Assembly (NCBI RefSeq): GCF_019175385.1
Contig: NC_083339.1
Span: 43,863,330-43,927,329 of the forward strand
Source of the DNA: Lycium barbarum
Taxonomy: Eukaryota; Streptophyta; Magnoliopsida; Solanales; Solanaceae
Reading direction: 5' to 3'
Length of the DNA: 64,000 bases
Shown here: one piece after another, positions 1 to 11,634 of the stretch
Numbering within the stretch: position 1 is the stretch's first letter
Layout: every line of letters begins with the position of its first letter
Translations under genes and position numbers: made by a program
Notes under the pieces: model-generated
Databases searched by the model: none
Told to the model about the DNA's origin: nothing
What the model saw: only the letters and a program-made list of their open reading frames with translations

Positions 1-1011
1 AATTTGGGCAGCACTTCCCCTGTTTCATCTACTTCTACCAAATTCCAAATCAACCCCCAAACAACAATAACAACATCAACAATCCCATGATTAAGAGATT
101 TCATTCAAATTATATCCACTAAAATCCCAAAACTTCTTCTCATAATCAATTTATAACAACAACTTCAACACAACCCCTTATACACTTGTATACAACATTT
201 CCTCATCATCATTATTATCCCTCATAACAAGATTATGCCCAAAATATTCTAATAATTATAAATCAAGTTAATTTACTACTCAAAATATCCTCAAATTCGT
301 ATTTGAACTTCCCTTTTCACTTTCTTTCTTCAATCAAATTGTATAACAATCAAGCGACCTCAATAACATGTAATAAGGATCAAAACGTACCTCAATCACA
401 CAAGAACAAACTTCAGATCAAATTATTCCACTAGGATGAAGCCTCCAACTTCAATATCAAAGGAATACTTGGATTCTACAAACCCTAGTGAGCCTTCCAA
501 CACTTGAATCTCTTGGTTGTTGTGTTTTAATCTTTGATTTCACTTGGGGTTGGTTAGATATGTTTAGAAGATATTTCTAAAGCTTTCATGAACTTTGGGA
601 AATGTTGAAATGAGCTAAAATGAGCAAGGGTAGAAATATATCATAAAAAAAAAATCTGGCACCGACTCAGATTTACGGTCCACTTCTATGGACCGTAAAA
701 ATTATACGGTCCGTATAATTGGACCGTAAAATCCATCCAGTGGCTCACCCCTTATGGAACCAATTTACGGTGGGGGTCAGTTAGATATACGGTCCGTATA
801 TTCAACTGTAAAACCAAACGTTTTCCTGAAACGTATTCTCGTCGATTCATTGAGCCTCTAATCCTTTCAATACCTGCTAAACATGAACTTAACCCGTTAT
901 AGCTATAAGATAAACTTGTCTAATCTCATTTAACCTTGATAACCTCGGTGTCCAAGACTAGAACCACTAGCACACGACGAATCTCAATGTACAAAACCAC
1001 GAGGTGTAACA
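1..1011 (-). mobile_element. Ty3/gypsy LTR, terminal portion (cut by window edge)
   Basis: The right edge at 1011 reads, on the minus strand, TGTTACACCTCG, the same start as the LTRs at 47664 (plus) and 56258 (minus). The rest of the LTR and any internal region lie left of the window. The flank beyond 1011 is LINE sequence and not a polypurine tract, so this is an outer element boundary (5' LTR or solo LTR). The U3 part holds palindromic TACGGTCCGTA-type repeats at about 660-815. A TATA-like ATATA lies near 637-641 and a donor-like GAG/GTACG at 390-389, about 250 nt downstream, as in the other LTRs of this group. No protein is encoded. Confidence 0.75.
655..815 (-). repeat. Palindromic TACGGTCCGTA repeats in LTR U3
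   Basis: Several copies of ACGGTCCGT and its complement ACGGACCGT, flanked by TATA/TTAT, are packed in this stretch, just upstream (minus strand) of the TATA-like box. The same repeat type occupies the same place in the LTRs starting at 45971, 47664 and 56258. Confidence 0.7.
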
Positions 1012-1607
1012 CAATTGGCCCTGGTTTCAAATCTGGAAAACAAAAATCCCACACAAAGTTGCTTGCTTTGTATGGTTGTTGGCTAAGGAAGCAGTACTGA
1101 CACAAGACAATCTGATTAGAAGGGGGATGCCTTTATGTTCTAGATGTTTCTTTTTTGGTGAAGATGCAGAGATAGTTAACCATCTATTTCTACACTGCAA
1201 GATTACAGGACAGCTTTGGAGACTATTCTTAAATCTCAAAGGCATTTCATGGACTATGCCTGGAAAGACTACGGAAGCACTTCAGAGTTGGGAGGAAGCA
1301 GGTTTGCAGGCAAATAATAGAGGTAGATGGAGAATTGTCCCAACAAGTATTTGGTGGACTATTTGGAAGGAGAGGAATTCTAGATGTTTTGAGAATGTAG
1401 AGAATAGTATGCAAAAGATCAAGCTGGATTGTCTTTTGATCTTATACTTTTGGTGTAATCAAGTTTACTCAAACCGTCATTGATGTTTTGGATTCAATAT
1501 AGGAACAGGACAGTAGAGTAATGGAGTTCTTATGTAAATTTGGTTTCAGTACATTGTACTGTTTTGCTCATATCAAATATAGATACAGTTACCAGTTAAA
1601 AAAAAAT
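1012..1607 (+). pseudogene. LINE (L1-type) ORF2 C-terminus and 3' end, truncated
   Basis: The frame through 1483 encodes a protein end with HKVACFVWLLAKEAVLTQD, then CSRCFFFGEDAEIVNHLFLHC, then IWWTIWKERNSRCF. This is the typical zinc-binding domain that follows the reverse transcriptase in plant non-LTR retrotransposons (zf-RVT type). The upstream endonuclease and RT are absent: the copy starts abruptly at the gypsy LTR boundary (1011), so that LTR probably inserted in it and the 5' part lies to the left. After the stop, about 110 nt of 3' sequence ends in an A-run near 1599-1607, a probable LINE poly(A) tail. It is a dead copy. Confidence 0.8.
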
Positions 1608-2429
1608 CTTTATAGAATCGAATCTCTAAAAAAAACCAATAATAGGTCTAGAGGTTTTAACCAAATATTTAGATACTTGAATACACTATTTATGACAAAG
1701 AATATCATATGAATATATATTTTCGCCATTAAGGGCCTGTTTAGAAAGCCACCTGGTAATTGGAATTGGTGTAATTACTGGGGTAGTAATTACACAACCT
1801 AGTAATTACATAGTAGTGTAGTTACAAAAACTTATTTGTTTGTCATAACGTAATTACAGTGTAATTACAAGCGTGTTGTTTGGTTGCACAAGTGTAATTA
1901 CACAGTTAGTTTAATTTTAAAATAAAATTTACTTATAAAAAAAAATTAAAATTAATATTTAAAAAATATTTTCCTTTGTAAATGATATTAAATAAGTTAT
2001 TTAATAAGACATTGTTTCTTGAAAATATATTAATTAATAATTATATATTCGTGACTAATATTGTAAAAACTAATTGATATATATTTTTCAAATTAATAAT
2101 ATTTAATTTTAATTAATTATAAAACTTAAAAGAAGAATTTTTTTGTGAGAACGTCATGGATTGGATGTTTGACAAAACAATAATATTTATAAATATAATG
2201 CCATAACATTTTTCAAATGTTTGACACAAAAAATCCATCAACTGTAAGTGAAAAATAAACAACATACAATGTGAAATAACAAGTCAATAGTACTAAAGAA
2301 AATAACTTAGAATTCAAAATATAACCTAAATTCAAAATCCAAAAGAAAAAGTTTAACATAATACTCTTATGTCAAATTCTAACATTACCTAAGTAAGTTC
2401 CAACGTAACTTAAGTAAATAATCCAAAAA

Positions 2430-5090
2430 AAAAAAACTCTCTCTAGGATAGACCACACTCCCCCAACCCGAAAACACACACTCCCTACCACCTCCAAAAC
2501 CACTAGAACCACCAGACCAAGCTAAAGACATGGACGAAGACCCCCAAAATCCAAACCTTTAAAGGTATCCTCCTGGATAAGAAGAATGTCCTAAATGAAG
2601 CTTATTACACAGACTCGCTTGATACATATGCACCTAGTGAACCAACAATAGATGAGGATCAGATTTCCCTCAGTGTAGAAGAGAAGGCTAGGCTCTACTA
2701 ACCGTGGAGATTCTCCCTTATAGTGAAACAATTTGGAAAGAGAACCTCCCACCAGTTCTTGAAAGGCAAACTTCTCGACCTTTGGAAACCTAACGAAAGT
2801 CTCACGCTCATTGATCTAGGGTGGAACTTCTATATAATGGAATTCTCCCAGGAAGAGAATATGGTCAAAGTATTCCAGGAAGGTCCTTGGTTCATTTCAG
2901 GTAGTTTTTTAATTGTCAAGAGATGGGAACCAAAATTTGTCCCGGCTGCAGCAACTCAATCATGTACGACAATCTAGATCCAATTACCACAAATCCCTAC
3001 TGAATTTTATGACAAACCTATACTAGAGAAAGTAGGCAGGAAACTAGGTAAACTACTGAAGGTTGACACATGCACGTCGGAAATTCTACGTGGAAGGTAT
3101 ACAAGGTTGTGCATATAAGTCCCCCAAGAAAAGCCTGTCAAGACGAGTGTCACGATTGGGAACCATAAGCAGGAAGTTTTGTATGAAGGAGAAGGAATTC
3201 TTTGCAAGGTTGTGGAAGAATTGGACATACTTAACACAATTGCCCTTACCATACAATTCCAATCCCTCATCCCACAACTAAAGACCCTGTTACCACTCAT
3301 CCAGTAACCTCATATCAATGGCAAACCATCATCTTTCCAAGGCGGAAAAAACCAATCCCTACCCCTAAGGACATAGGTGACGATCCAGGTGCAAACCATC
3401 AAAGATCGACGAAGAAAGTTCAGGTAAAGACTTTGAATGTCGTTTATGGGAAATTCCTTGAATCCACTAATTACGTCATTAATAATGATAATACTCTTAA
3501 GTTGAACGTTGTTAATACATCTAGAGTGGGCTAAAAGGAATACAACAACAAAAAAAAACTAGCCCTGGACAGAAATCTAACAAGAAATGGCCCAACTTCT
3601 CAAGGGCCCAAAAACAATAACATTACCCAAAAGGCTAATCCCACATTAGATTTCCACTCACATGTTAGCGACCACACCAAAACACACTCCAAGCACACTT
3701 CCACTCAACACACTCCCACTGAAGCTAGCACGAGCCATATCTCAAAAGATATGAGGTCTGATACACAACTGTCTACATTGGGGCCCGCTAGGGTCAAGCC
3801 AAACTCCCCATCTCTCTCTCTCCCCAGAATCTAAAACTCAACCCTACGATGCGCTGCCAACCTCTCTCACCAGAATTCTCCCCACAGAGCAAAATATTGA
3901 TGAACAGTCAATTGTAGATGGTAATCATCACGTCTATGATATGGAGGTGACACTTCTCATTACGTCTAGTAGATCTCTATCGGATTCGAGATCTTACAAT
4001 ATGGACACTCTTCCAAATATTAAAAATCTTAACATAAATCAACACCACTCAACTCTTAGCTTTGTTGGCAACACCCAAGAAAGCCATGAATGCAGAAAAT
4101 AACCAACTAAACACCCCACCTCTAACTTATGTGACAACACCACTGACGACCGACCACACGACTGCGTCATGGTTGGAAATGTCTCTACAGAGTCAAGGCC
4201 TAACTCTGAATCTCAATCTCGAGGGTCGACCAGTGAACATTATCATCCAGAACCCTTTGTATCTGTCTCACATCATCAGGGAAGGGATGAACCAAGCCTT
4301 GTCCAACGTTTCTTATCAATTTTGGCTACAAACCCTCCTCCAATCACACCTCTACTAGATATTAAACACCATGTCAACCCAGGATCTAAACCTTCTCATG
4401 AACCAAGTTTTCCAAACCATGCCCTTCTTCCCTTCGATCTCACAGAACTTTTACCAATCAACCCAACCTTTGCCCCATGGACACCACCAATACAAAATGG
4501 GAACAATAACCCCAAGTCAACCAAAAATAGGTAGAAAACCTAGAAAAGGGAAATCATTCGGCACTAAAGCATTTGAGAAAAAGCAATCAGGATATAGAAC
4601 GCTTACTACTAGATTGTGGAATAACAATACCGAGTAACAATACCGAGTCCCCATACTCTGTAAAAACAAGTGATAGCAGAATTCAAAGAGCTATTTAGCG
4701 AAGCTATTATCGCTCTATGTCCCAAGAATCTGAGAGCTTGTTCGATGAATCTGAAATATCAAGAGGGGGAAATGGTTCTGATTGTGAATCTAATCCCTAT
4801 TCTGAAGTTGATGGAGCAATCCTAGAAGGGGAAAAGGATAGCCCAAGAATTGAACCCTGCATAACGGAACCCGCTGATGAACTTCATCATTTGGAACGCA
4901 AGGGGTGCGGATAGCCTAGAGTTTTGTAGACATTGCGATGCTATGGTCAAAATGCATCGTCCTGCAATGCTGGTACTGCTAGAAACACGTATATCTAACC
5001 ACAAGCCACTGGTGGATGCTTTCAACTTCAATGCTCACCTGCAATTTGCTATAGTGGGCCTTTCTGGAGGAATAGTTATTATGTGGAATA
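2430..5090 (+). pseudogene. LINE ORF1 (DUF4283 type) plus start of ORF2, decayed
   Basis: The interval 2560-3300 encodes, with stops in between, a DUF4283-like domain (GWNFYIMEFSQEENMVKVFQ, GPWFISGSFLIVKRWEP) followed by IPTEFYDKPILEKVGRKLGK and VTIGNHKQEVLYEGEGILC, which leads to the zinc knuckle in plant LINE ORF1 proteins. Proline/serine-rich remnants follow to about 4700. At 4877-5090 the endonuclease start of ORF2 is seen (MNFIIWNARGAD, MVKMHRPAMLVLLETRISNH, VGLSGGIVIMWNKL). The rest of ORF2, including RT, is missing. In-frame stops at about 2698-2700, 2976 and 3115-3120 show it is non-functional. It sits wholly between the TIRs of the 1733-5314 element. Confidence 0.75.
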
Positions 5091-5137
5091 AATTAAAAAA
5101 AAAAACTAAAAAACAACCCTGTAATTACACCCAATTT

Positions 5138-5163
5138 CCCCCCCCCCCCCCCCCCCCCCCCCC
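5138..5163. repeat. Poly(C) tract
   Basis: An uninterrupted run of 26 C (G on the other strand) lies between the LINE fragment and the right subterminal repeats of the TIR element. Its length is probably unstable and may be an assembly or read-length estimate. Confidence 0.9.
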
Positions 5164-5317
5164 TCCTTCCCTTTCAGAATTGGAGAGTGTAATTACACCC
5201 TCTCAATTACACCCCAATTCCCATCTAACTGTGTAATTACTCGGTCAAACAAATAGGCCAAACTGTATAATTACACCAAATTCCAATTACTTGGGCGACT
5301 TTCCAAATAGGCCCTAA

Positions 5318-6039
5318 AAGATTTCCCTTCTTTACACTAAGTGTGATTAAGCAAAGGATTTGACATTAAACCTCTCTATAACAACCAAATATAATATAAA
5401 TGCCAAATGTTGTTATAGGTGTATAACAATTATTCGCTATGACACTAAAAAAATTTCGGAACCAACAATGTTGGTATAAGCCAAAACCATACTACGAAGA
5501 TACTCTAAAAAACTTATGTCTTCCTCCAACTAAAACTTTTCTTTATTTCTCTTGTTGAGTTCTTCCGACATCTCCTTTCTTTAGGTTGAGTTCTTGTGAT
5601 AGAAGAAATCAAAGAGTAGGCATTGTACTATTGGAGTAGACTTCCTTTTAATCATTTGCACCGTGTGAGAAAAATTACTATCTTAAAGATAGTTTCCTGA
5701 AAAACGTCTTGCCTATTCGTTTGTGTTTCTCCGTTAGAATTATATTGTTTGGTGTTCACTCTCTTGGATTGTTTGGAATATCCTATAACAATATAACCCT
5801 TTCTATTTTTATTCGAAATGTAATAAACCTTTTCTTAGGTCAGCCTCCATTTCAAAAAATAAGTACACATCACGTACCAAACCTTACTTGACGCATGTTA
5901 ATTTTTTATTTATCTTTTTGTTTTTACTTGATTTATTTTGCAAAGTGTTAACTTTCCCAAAGCAAATATTCAAAGATTCCAATGAGTCAAATTATAAAGA
6001 CTTTGCCCTAACCCTATGACTCTCTCCTCTCTTTGGTGA
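5318..6039. other. Unassigned AT-rich spacer
   Basis: Between the TIR element and the next LINE copy I see no ORF with recognisable motifs, no terminal repeats and no RNA gene. It may be further LINE untranslated sequence or decayed repeat. Confidence 0.5.
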
Positions 6040-7075
6040 CATGGTGGCGGTTTAGCCATATCCATGGCTGCCACCATCTCTCCCCAACCTTTGGTTGCGG
6101 GAGAGCCTTCTCCAAACCTTAACAAACACACTTCTAATGCTAACCCTGAAGTTTCTTAGGCCACACGCCGAAATTCTAAACCAGTTGAGTCATTTTTTCA
6201 AAACAAACCTAAAACCCATTGAAGTTATCCATGAGATTCCCAAGCTTCAGTTTACAATGGATAAACAACAAGAACTTTCTAAGGAGTAAGGGCTTCATCC
6301 AGCCATAGTGGTGAAGCGTTGCTTAGGTGCGCCGGACTTGCCAACGATGAGAACTTTGCTGCCAAATTGTTTGGCATCAAGGGGCATTGTTTGATTGGAT
6401 TACTTGTTGCTAGACAAATATTGATTAGGGTTGGTCAATATGACGACTTTGTAGATGATCTAACAAGGTCAGCCACCTGCTTTACACATAAGGGAAAGGA
6501 GCATCAAATCAGGATTTTTCCATGGTAGATAAATTATAACCCTAAGGAGGAAACTACGGAGGTTGTTGTTTGAATTTCTCTTTCAAACTTGTATCCGGAG
6601 CTATTTACGGAGAGGTCGCAGCTGTCCATAGCTTCGGTAGTTTGAAAATCCATTGCCATCGATAAAGCCATGCAAACAAAGTCAAGACCTAGTACAACTA
6701 CGGTTAAGGTAATTCTTGATTTAATGGGCACACTGCCGGACAAGTTGAGGCTTCAATTTGTGGATAAAAGAACTGATAAAATAGTGGAGGAACTCCAGGA
6801 GTTTGTCTATGATAATTTACCATCATATTGCAAACATCAAGGACATGATGAGAGTACATGTCGCTTGTTACGAGGGAAGAAACTGAAAAAGATTCAGGAT
6901 ATGATACAAACAGTTGATGGAGTCTCGGTTGAAAATCTTCAAGGTGATGCAAGAGATTATTTGAATGGTAGAAAGAAACTTACGAAAGTCAATAATGAGG
7001 TGCAACACGAAACAGTGTCCAAAGGATCAAATCCTCAATCTCCCGCGATAGGAAGTGAGCAACTAGATTTGAATG
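6040..7075 (+). pseudogene. LINE ORF1, 5' part (second LINE copy)
   Basis: A translation broken by stops encodes MDKQQELSKE, then a DUF4283-like segment (MLRCAGLANDENFAAKLFGIKGHCL), then CHQGHDEST-type knuckle sequence in SYCKHQGHDESTCRLLRGKK (frame 6670-7194). This is the ORF1 protein (RNA-binding gag-like) of a plant L1-type LINE. The copia element at 7076-12176 interrupts it. Removing that element and one GAATG copy keeps the reading frame open: the last codons before 7075 continue into VDSIVCDNSGKPSG at 12182 onward. The copy is old, with several stops and shifts upstream of 6670. Confidence 0.75.
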
Positions 7076-7617
7076 TGTTAGGATTTAAATCCCAAAATCC
7101 GACCTTTGTAAGCAGGTTCCCAGGAAATATTGGAGGGTCACAGCTGGACCACTTAAATACCAACCTCCTTAGACAGAACCTACTTACGCCGTGATGTAAG
7201 CGAAGAATAAATAGCACACACAGATTTATAGTGGTTCACCCTCAATGTGAGAGCTACGTCCACGTTGCTGCTGCAGATCTTATTAAAGAAGAAATATTAC
7301 AAGGGTTTACAACACTCAACCTCACAACCCCAATCCCAATTACACTCAAGAATTTTACCACAGAAAATTCTCTCAAAGACCTTCTCTTACTTAGGCCTTT
7401 CACTAAGAGTATTTCTCTTAGATTTTTTCTCTCTTGGGATGTGTATAGCAAATGATCTTAATGATGTCTTACAAATGAACCATAAGCTACCTATTTATAG
7501 GAATGAATTTCCTATGATGAGGTAAGCGCTTACATCACAACTATTATGAGGTAAGCGCTTACATCACGACTATGTGAACAAAAGAATTGACTTGTTTGGC
7601 CAATTCCACACCTAAAA
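7076..7617 (-). repeat. Copia 3' LTR
   Basis: This is the LTR downstream of pol on the minus strand. It is nearly identical to 11635-12176. Its inner terminus (minus strand) reads TTTTAGG where the 5' LTR has TGTTAGG, so the canonical TG is lost at the polypurine side. The outer TG (plus strand, 7076-7077) is intact. Confidence 0.93.
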
Positions 7618-7687
7618 AATCTCCAACTTGAAGACTAATTTTAATTTGTCTTCACACTTTGATCGATGCAGCAGCTCTTTCCTACTT

Positions 7688-10600
7688 TCATACTTCGTGC
7701 AGGCCAACTGAAGTTGAGCATAGCTTCAATTTGTCTATCGTCACTGCCTTTGTCAGCATGTCTGCTGGATTCTGACTCCCTGCGATCTTCTCAAGCACTA
7801 GCGCTCCATTTTCCAAAGCTGATCTAATGAAATGGTACCGGAGTTGTATGTGCTTCGTTCGAGCATGGTAAACCGGGTTCTTTGCCAAATGAATGGCGCT
7901 TTGGCTATCACAATATAGCACACTTCCCTCGTGGTCCTGATCCAATTCCCGCAGAAACGATTGTAGCCACATCATTTCCTTTGTGGCCTCCGTCACACCA
8001 ACGTACTCAGCCTCACAACTAGAGAGAGCTACTATCTTTTGCAACTTGGAAACCCAAGAGATTGCAGTACCTCCGAAGGTGTAAACATACCCGGATGTGC
8101 TCTTTCTGCTATCAATATCACCACCGTTCTCAGCATCAACATACCCTTGCAATCCTGTTTTTGATTTTCGGAAATACAGAGCTGAACTCGAGCTGCCTTT
8201 CAGATATCTGAATATCCACTTCACAGCCTCCCAGTGTTGCTTTCCCGGATTGCTCATAAATCGGCTGACAACTCCCACTGCATGTGCAATGTCTGGCCTT
8301 GTACATATCATTGCATACATAAGACTACCGATTGCAGATGCATAAGGTATCTTGTCCATCTGCTTCTTCTCATCCTCGGTTGTCAGCGACTGATCCTTTG
8401 ACAACCGATAGTGTCCAGCCAAGGGAGTGCTGACTGGCTTGGCATCATGCATGTTAAACCTTTTGATAACATTCCTCACATATTCTTCTTGTGAGAGTTT
8501 GATGCCCTCCTTGCTTCGGTCGATTCTCATCCCAAGGATTTGCTTTGCAGCTCCCAAATCCTTCATTGCAAACTCTTTCGATAACCCTTTTTTCAACCGA
8601 TCAATCTCCTGTAGGTTTGCTTCTACGATTAGCATGTCGTCGACATAGAGTAGCAGTATCATGAACGAGTCTTCAATTTTTTTGAAGTAACAGCAGTGAT
8701 CTGCCTCGCACCTTGAAAAATCAGCTTTCTTCATAAAGCTGTCAAACTTTAAATACCACTGTCTTGGAGCCTGTTTTAGTCCGTACAGACTCTTTTGAAG
8801 TTTGCACACCAGATTCTCCTTTCCTTTGATTTTGAATCCCTCCGGCTGTCGCATGTAGATTTCCTCGTCTAGATCACCGTGAAGAAATGCAGTTTTCACG
8901 TCCATCTGTTGCAGATGTAGATTTTCCTTTGCTACCAGCCCAAGAACAGTTCTGATAGTCACCATCTTGACTACGGGAGAGAAGATCTCCGTATAGTCAA
9001 TGCCTTCTTTCTGTTGAAATCCCTTTGCAACCAGCCTTGCTTTATAACACTTGCTTCCATTGGGTTTTTCCTTTATCCGATAAACCCATTTGTTTTGCAA
9101 TGCCTTTTTATCCTTTGGCAACTCGGATAATTCCCATGTATGATTTGCCGATAGTGAATCCATTTCATCCTTCATTGCCAGCTCCCACTTAGTCGATTCA
9201 TCGACTTGCATTGCTTCTTCATAACATTCCGGCTCCCCTCTATCAGTGAGTAGAATGTAGTTGAGGGATGAAGAGTACCTGTGAAGCGGCTTCCTGATCC
9301 TGGATGATCTACGCAGCTCTGTGATTGGCGTCTGTTCATTTGTTTCAGAATCAGCACTTTCATCAGTACCTTCTCGGATTGTTTGTTCCTCTGCCTCGGT
9401 TGTACCTGGCTGCTGCTCAGGTGCCGGAAAGTCCCTCAAATCGCCTATTTCCGATTCCTTGTCCTGACATTCTGAATTCTTTTGCAGCTTGTCTTTGTAC
9501 AGTACCTCTTCGTTAAAGACAACATTCCTGCTTCGGATGATCTTCCGATTTTGTTCATCCCAAAATCGGTACCCAAGCTCGGTGTCACCATAGCCAATAA
9601 AGTAACACTTCTTTGATTTTGGATCAAGCTTGCTTCTAGCCGTATCATCATTATGAACATATGATAAGCAGCCGAACACTTTCAGAAATGAAATATTTAC
9701 CTTCTTGCCACTCCAGACTTCTTTTGGAATTCTGAAATCCAAGGAAACTGATGGTCCTCGGTTAATTAAGAAGGCCGCGGTATTGACTGCATCTGCCCAG
9801 AATGTCTTGGGCAGTCCAGAGTGTATTCTCATACTCCGAGCACGCTCGTTCAACGTTCGGTTCATTCTTTCGGCTACTCCATTCTGTTGCGGCGTTCCAG
9901 GAATAGTCTTCATCATCTTGATCCCATTATCGGCACAGTACCGTTTGAAATCACCATCAGTGTATTCTCCGCCGTTGTCGGACCTCAAACACTTCAACTT
10001 GAGGTCTGTTTCATTCTCGACCATGGCTTTCCATCTTTTGAATACACTAAACACATCGGATTTATTTTTCATAAAATAAACCCATACCTTCCTGGTTGAA
10101 TCATCAATGAAGGTCACGTAGTAGTGTGATCCTCCAAGGGAGGGTACAGTGGTAGGTCCCCACACGTCTGTGTGCACCAATTCTAGCTTTTCGACCTTCA
10201 ACTCTCTGCCTGCACTTGAGAAGCTTACTCGCTTTTGTTTTCCGAGAATGCAGCTCTCACACGTATGAAGGTCCACCGTCTTCAGCTCCGGAATTAAGCC
10301 ATTTGTCACCAACAGCTTCATCCCCTTCTGGCTGATATGCCCAAGCCGACAATGCCACAAATCTGTCTTCTTTGTGTTGTCAACCACAGCAACAATATCA
10401 CGACAGCTAGCCGTCATGTAGAGAGTGCCAATCTTCTTTCCTCGGCCAACTACCATAGCACCTTTCGCCACCTTCCAAGACCCATTACCAAAGTTGAGAT
10501 CATATCCCTCATCATCAAGCTGACCTACTGAAATCAGGTTTCGCATCAGCTTTGGAACATGTCTAACTTTTGTAATCTTCCACGAGGATCCATTTGACAT

Positions 10601-11593
10601 CTTCAAATTAATGTCTCCCGTGCCAACAATGTCTAGCGGCTCTCCATCGGCTAAATAAACTTTGCCGAGATTCCCAGCCACGTAGTTTGTCATTATATCA
10701 TGATGTGGGGTGGTATGAAAGGACGCTCCTGAGTCAAGCACCCAAGAGTCTATCGGGCTGTCAACCGATAGCAACAACGCATCGCCAATGTCTTCCGTAG
10801 CAGCGTTGATTCCAGCCCCCTTGTTGTCCTCCTTCTTTGGCGCCCTGCAGTTCTTCTTGAAGTGACCTGGTTTTCCACAGTTCCAACACTCATGTGTTCG
10901 TCCTGGTCTGGATTGACCCCTGCCATTCCTTGACTTCGATCTGCCCCTATTTCGGTTGTAGTTTCTGTCATAATTTCTGCTTCTGTTTTCAACATTAAAA
11001 GCAGAACTCGTCGATGCCTCTCCAGAATCTGTCCTGCGCACTTCCTCAGCAAGGATACGATCCCTAACATCGTTGAACTTTAGTTTGTCACTACCGACAG
11101 AATTACTAACCGCTGCTCTCATTGGCTCCCAGCTATTTGGTAGGGATGCCAACAAAATTAGAGCTTGCACTTCATCATCGAAATCAATTTTTACCGATGA
11201 CAATTGATTTACAATGGTATTGAATTCATTTACGTGTGCAGCAACATGAGCATTTTCCATCATCGTTAGATGAAATAGTTTCTTCATGAGAAATACCTTA
11301 TTATTTGCCGAAGGTTTCTCATACATGTCAGACAATACCTTCATCATATCTGCGGTGGTCTTCTCCTTTGCCACGTTGTGAGCAACGTTCTTCGACAGTG
11401 TCAGCCGAATGACTCCCAGAACTTGTCTGTCGAGGAGATTCCAATCTGCTTGCTTCATCTCCTCTGGTTTCGGACTCAGAGGTTCATGAAGCTTTCTGCC
11501 ATATAAATAATCTTCAATTTGCATTCTCCAGAACGCAAAATCTGTACCATCGAATTTACCGATGCTGTGCGTCGTACCATCTTCGCCTCCCAT
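7688..11593 (-). CDS. Copia gag-pol polyprotein (Tnt1/Tork type)
   Basis: A single ORF of about 1301 residues starts with MGGEDGTTHSIGKFDG. I chose the ATG at 11593 because the longer open frame begins inside the LTR and crosses the primer site. Gag occupies residues 1-230; the CCHC knuckle CWNCGKPGHFKKNC is near 235; the aspartic protease WVLDSGASFHTT is near 286. Integrase has its zinc finger (HCRLGH, CESC) near 415 and catalytic D/D/E in VHTDVWGP, RSDNGGEY and TPQQNGVAERMNRT. RT follows with LLYVDDM near 983, then RNase H (GYVDAENGGDID, near 1153) to AVTIDKLKLC at the end. The length is close to Tnt1. All catalytic motifs I can check are present, so it is probably functional. Confidence 0.93.
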   Translation of the reverse strand: MGGEDGTTHSIGKFDGTDFAFWRMQIEDYLYGRKLHEPLSPKPEEMKQADWNLLDRQVLGVIRLTLSKNVAHNVAKEKTTADMMKVLSDMYEKPSANNKVFLMKKLFHLTMMENAHVAAHVNEFNTIVNQLSSVKIDFDDEVQALILLASLPNSWEPMRAAVSNSVGSDKLKFNDVRDRILAEEVRRTDSGEASTSSAFNVENRSRNYDRNYNRNRGRSKSRNGRGQSRPGRTHECWNCGKPGHFKKNCRAPKKEDNKGAGINAATEDIGDALLLSVDSPIDSWVLDSGASFHTTPHHDIMTNYVAGNLGKVYLADGEPLDIVGTGDINLKMSNGSSWKITKVRHVPKLMRNLISVGQLDDEGYDLNFGNGSWKVAKGAMVVGRGKKIGTLYMTASCRDIVAVVDNTKKTDLWHCRLGHISQKGMKLLVTNGLIPELKTVDLHTCESCILGKQKRVSFSSAGRELKVEKLELVHTDVWGPTTVPSLGGSHYYVTFIDDSTRKVWVYFMKNKSDVFSVFKRWKAMVENETDLKLKCLRSDNGGEYTDGDFKRYCADNGIKMMKTIPGTPQQNGVAERMNRTLNERARSMRIHSGLPKTFWADAVNTAAFLINRGPSVSLDFRIPKEVWSGKKVNISFLKVFGCLSYVHNDDTARSKLDPKSKKCYFIGYGDTELGYRFWDEQNRKIIRSRNVVFNEEVLYKDKLQKNSECQDKESEIGDLRDFPAPEQQPGTTEAEEQTIREGTDESADSETNEQTPITELRRSSRIRKPLHRYSSSLNYILLTDRGEPECYEEAMQVDESTKWELAMKDEMDSLSANHTWELSELPKDKKALQNKWVYRIKEKPNGSKCYKARLVAKGFQQKEGIDYTEIFSPVVKMVTIRTVLGLVAKENLHLQQMDVKTAFLHGDLDEEIYMRQPEGFKIKGKENLVCKLQKSLYGLKQAPRQWYLKFDSFMKKADFSRCEADHCCYFKKIEDSFMILLLYVDDMLIVEANLQEIDRLKKGLSKEFAMKDLGAAKQILGMRIDRSKEGIKLSQEEYVRNVIKRFNMHDAKPVSTPLAGHYRLSKDQSLTTEDEKKQMDKIPYASAIGSLMYAMICTRPDIAHAVGVVSRFMSNPGKQHWEAVKWIFRYLKGSSSSALYFRKSKTGLQGYVDAENGGDIDSRKSTSGYVYTFGGTAISWVSKLQKIVALSSCEAEYVGVTEATKEMMWLQSFLRELDQDHEGSVLYCDSQSAIHLAKNPVYHARTKHIQLRYHFIRSALENGALVLEKIAGSQNPADMLTKAVTIDKLKLCSTSVGLHEV

Positions 11594-11620
11594 CGTTTCT
11601 AAATCACAACACAACCTGTT

Positions 11621-11632
11621 GCTCTGATACCA
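11621..11632 (-). other. Copia primer-binding site (tRNA-iMet)
   Basis: The minus strand reads TGGTATCAGAGC two bases inside the 5' LTR. This is the usual plant primer site matching the 3' end of initiator methionine tRNA, where minus-strand DNA synthesis starts. Confidence 0.92.
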
Positions 11633-11634
11633 GT

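Larger units (their letters stand above)
1733..5314. mobile_element. TIR DNA transposon, PIF/Harbinger-like, non-autonomous
   Basis: The left end GGGCCTGTTTAGAAAGCC and the right end (complement GGGCCTATTTGGAAAGTC) are inverted repeats extending some 45 bp, each followed by GTAATTGGAAT and GTGTAATTA. Both ends are flanked by TAA (1730-1732 and 5315-5317). The TAA duplication and GGGCCTGTTTGG-type ends fit PIF/Harbinger/Tourist elements. Many subterminal GTGTAATTAC motifs occur near both ends (1753-1905 and 5120-5275), possibly transposase-binding repeats. No transposase is present. The interior is mostly a LINE fragment (about 2430-5090), so this is a composite: either a capture or a LINE inserted into a larger element. 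Confidence 0.7.
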
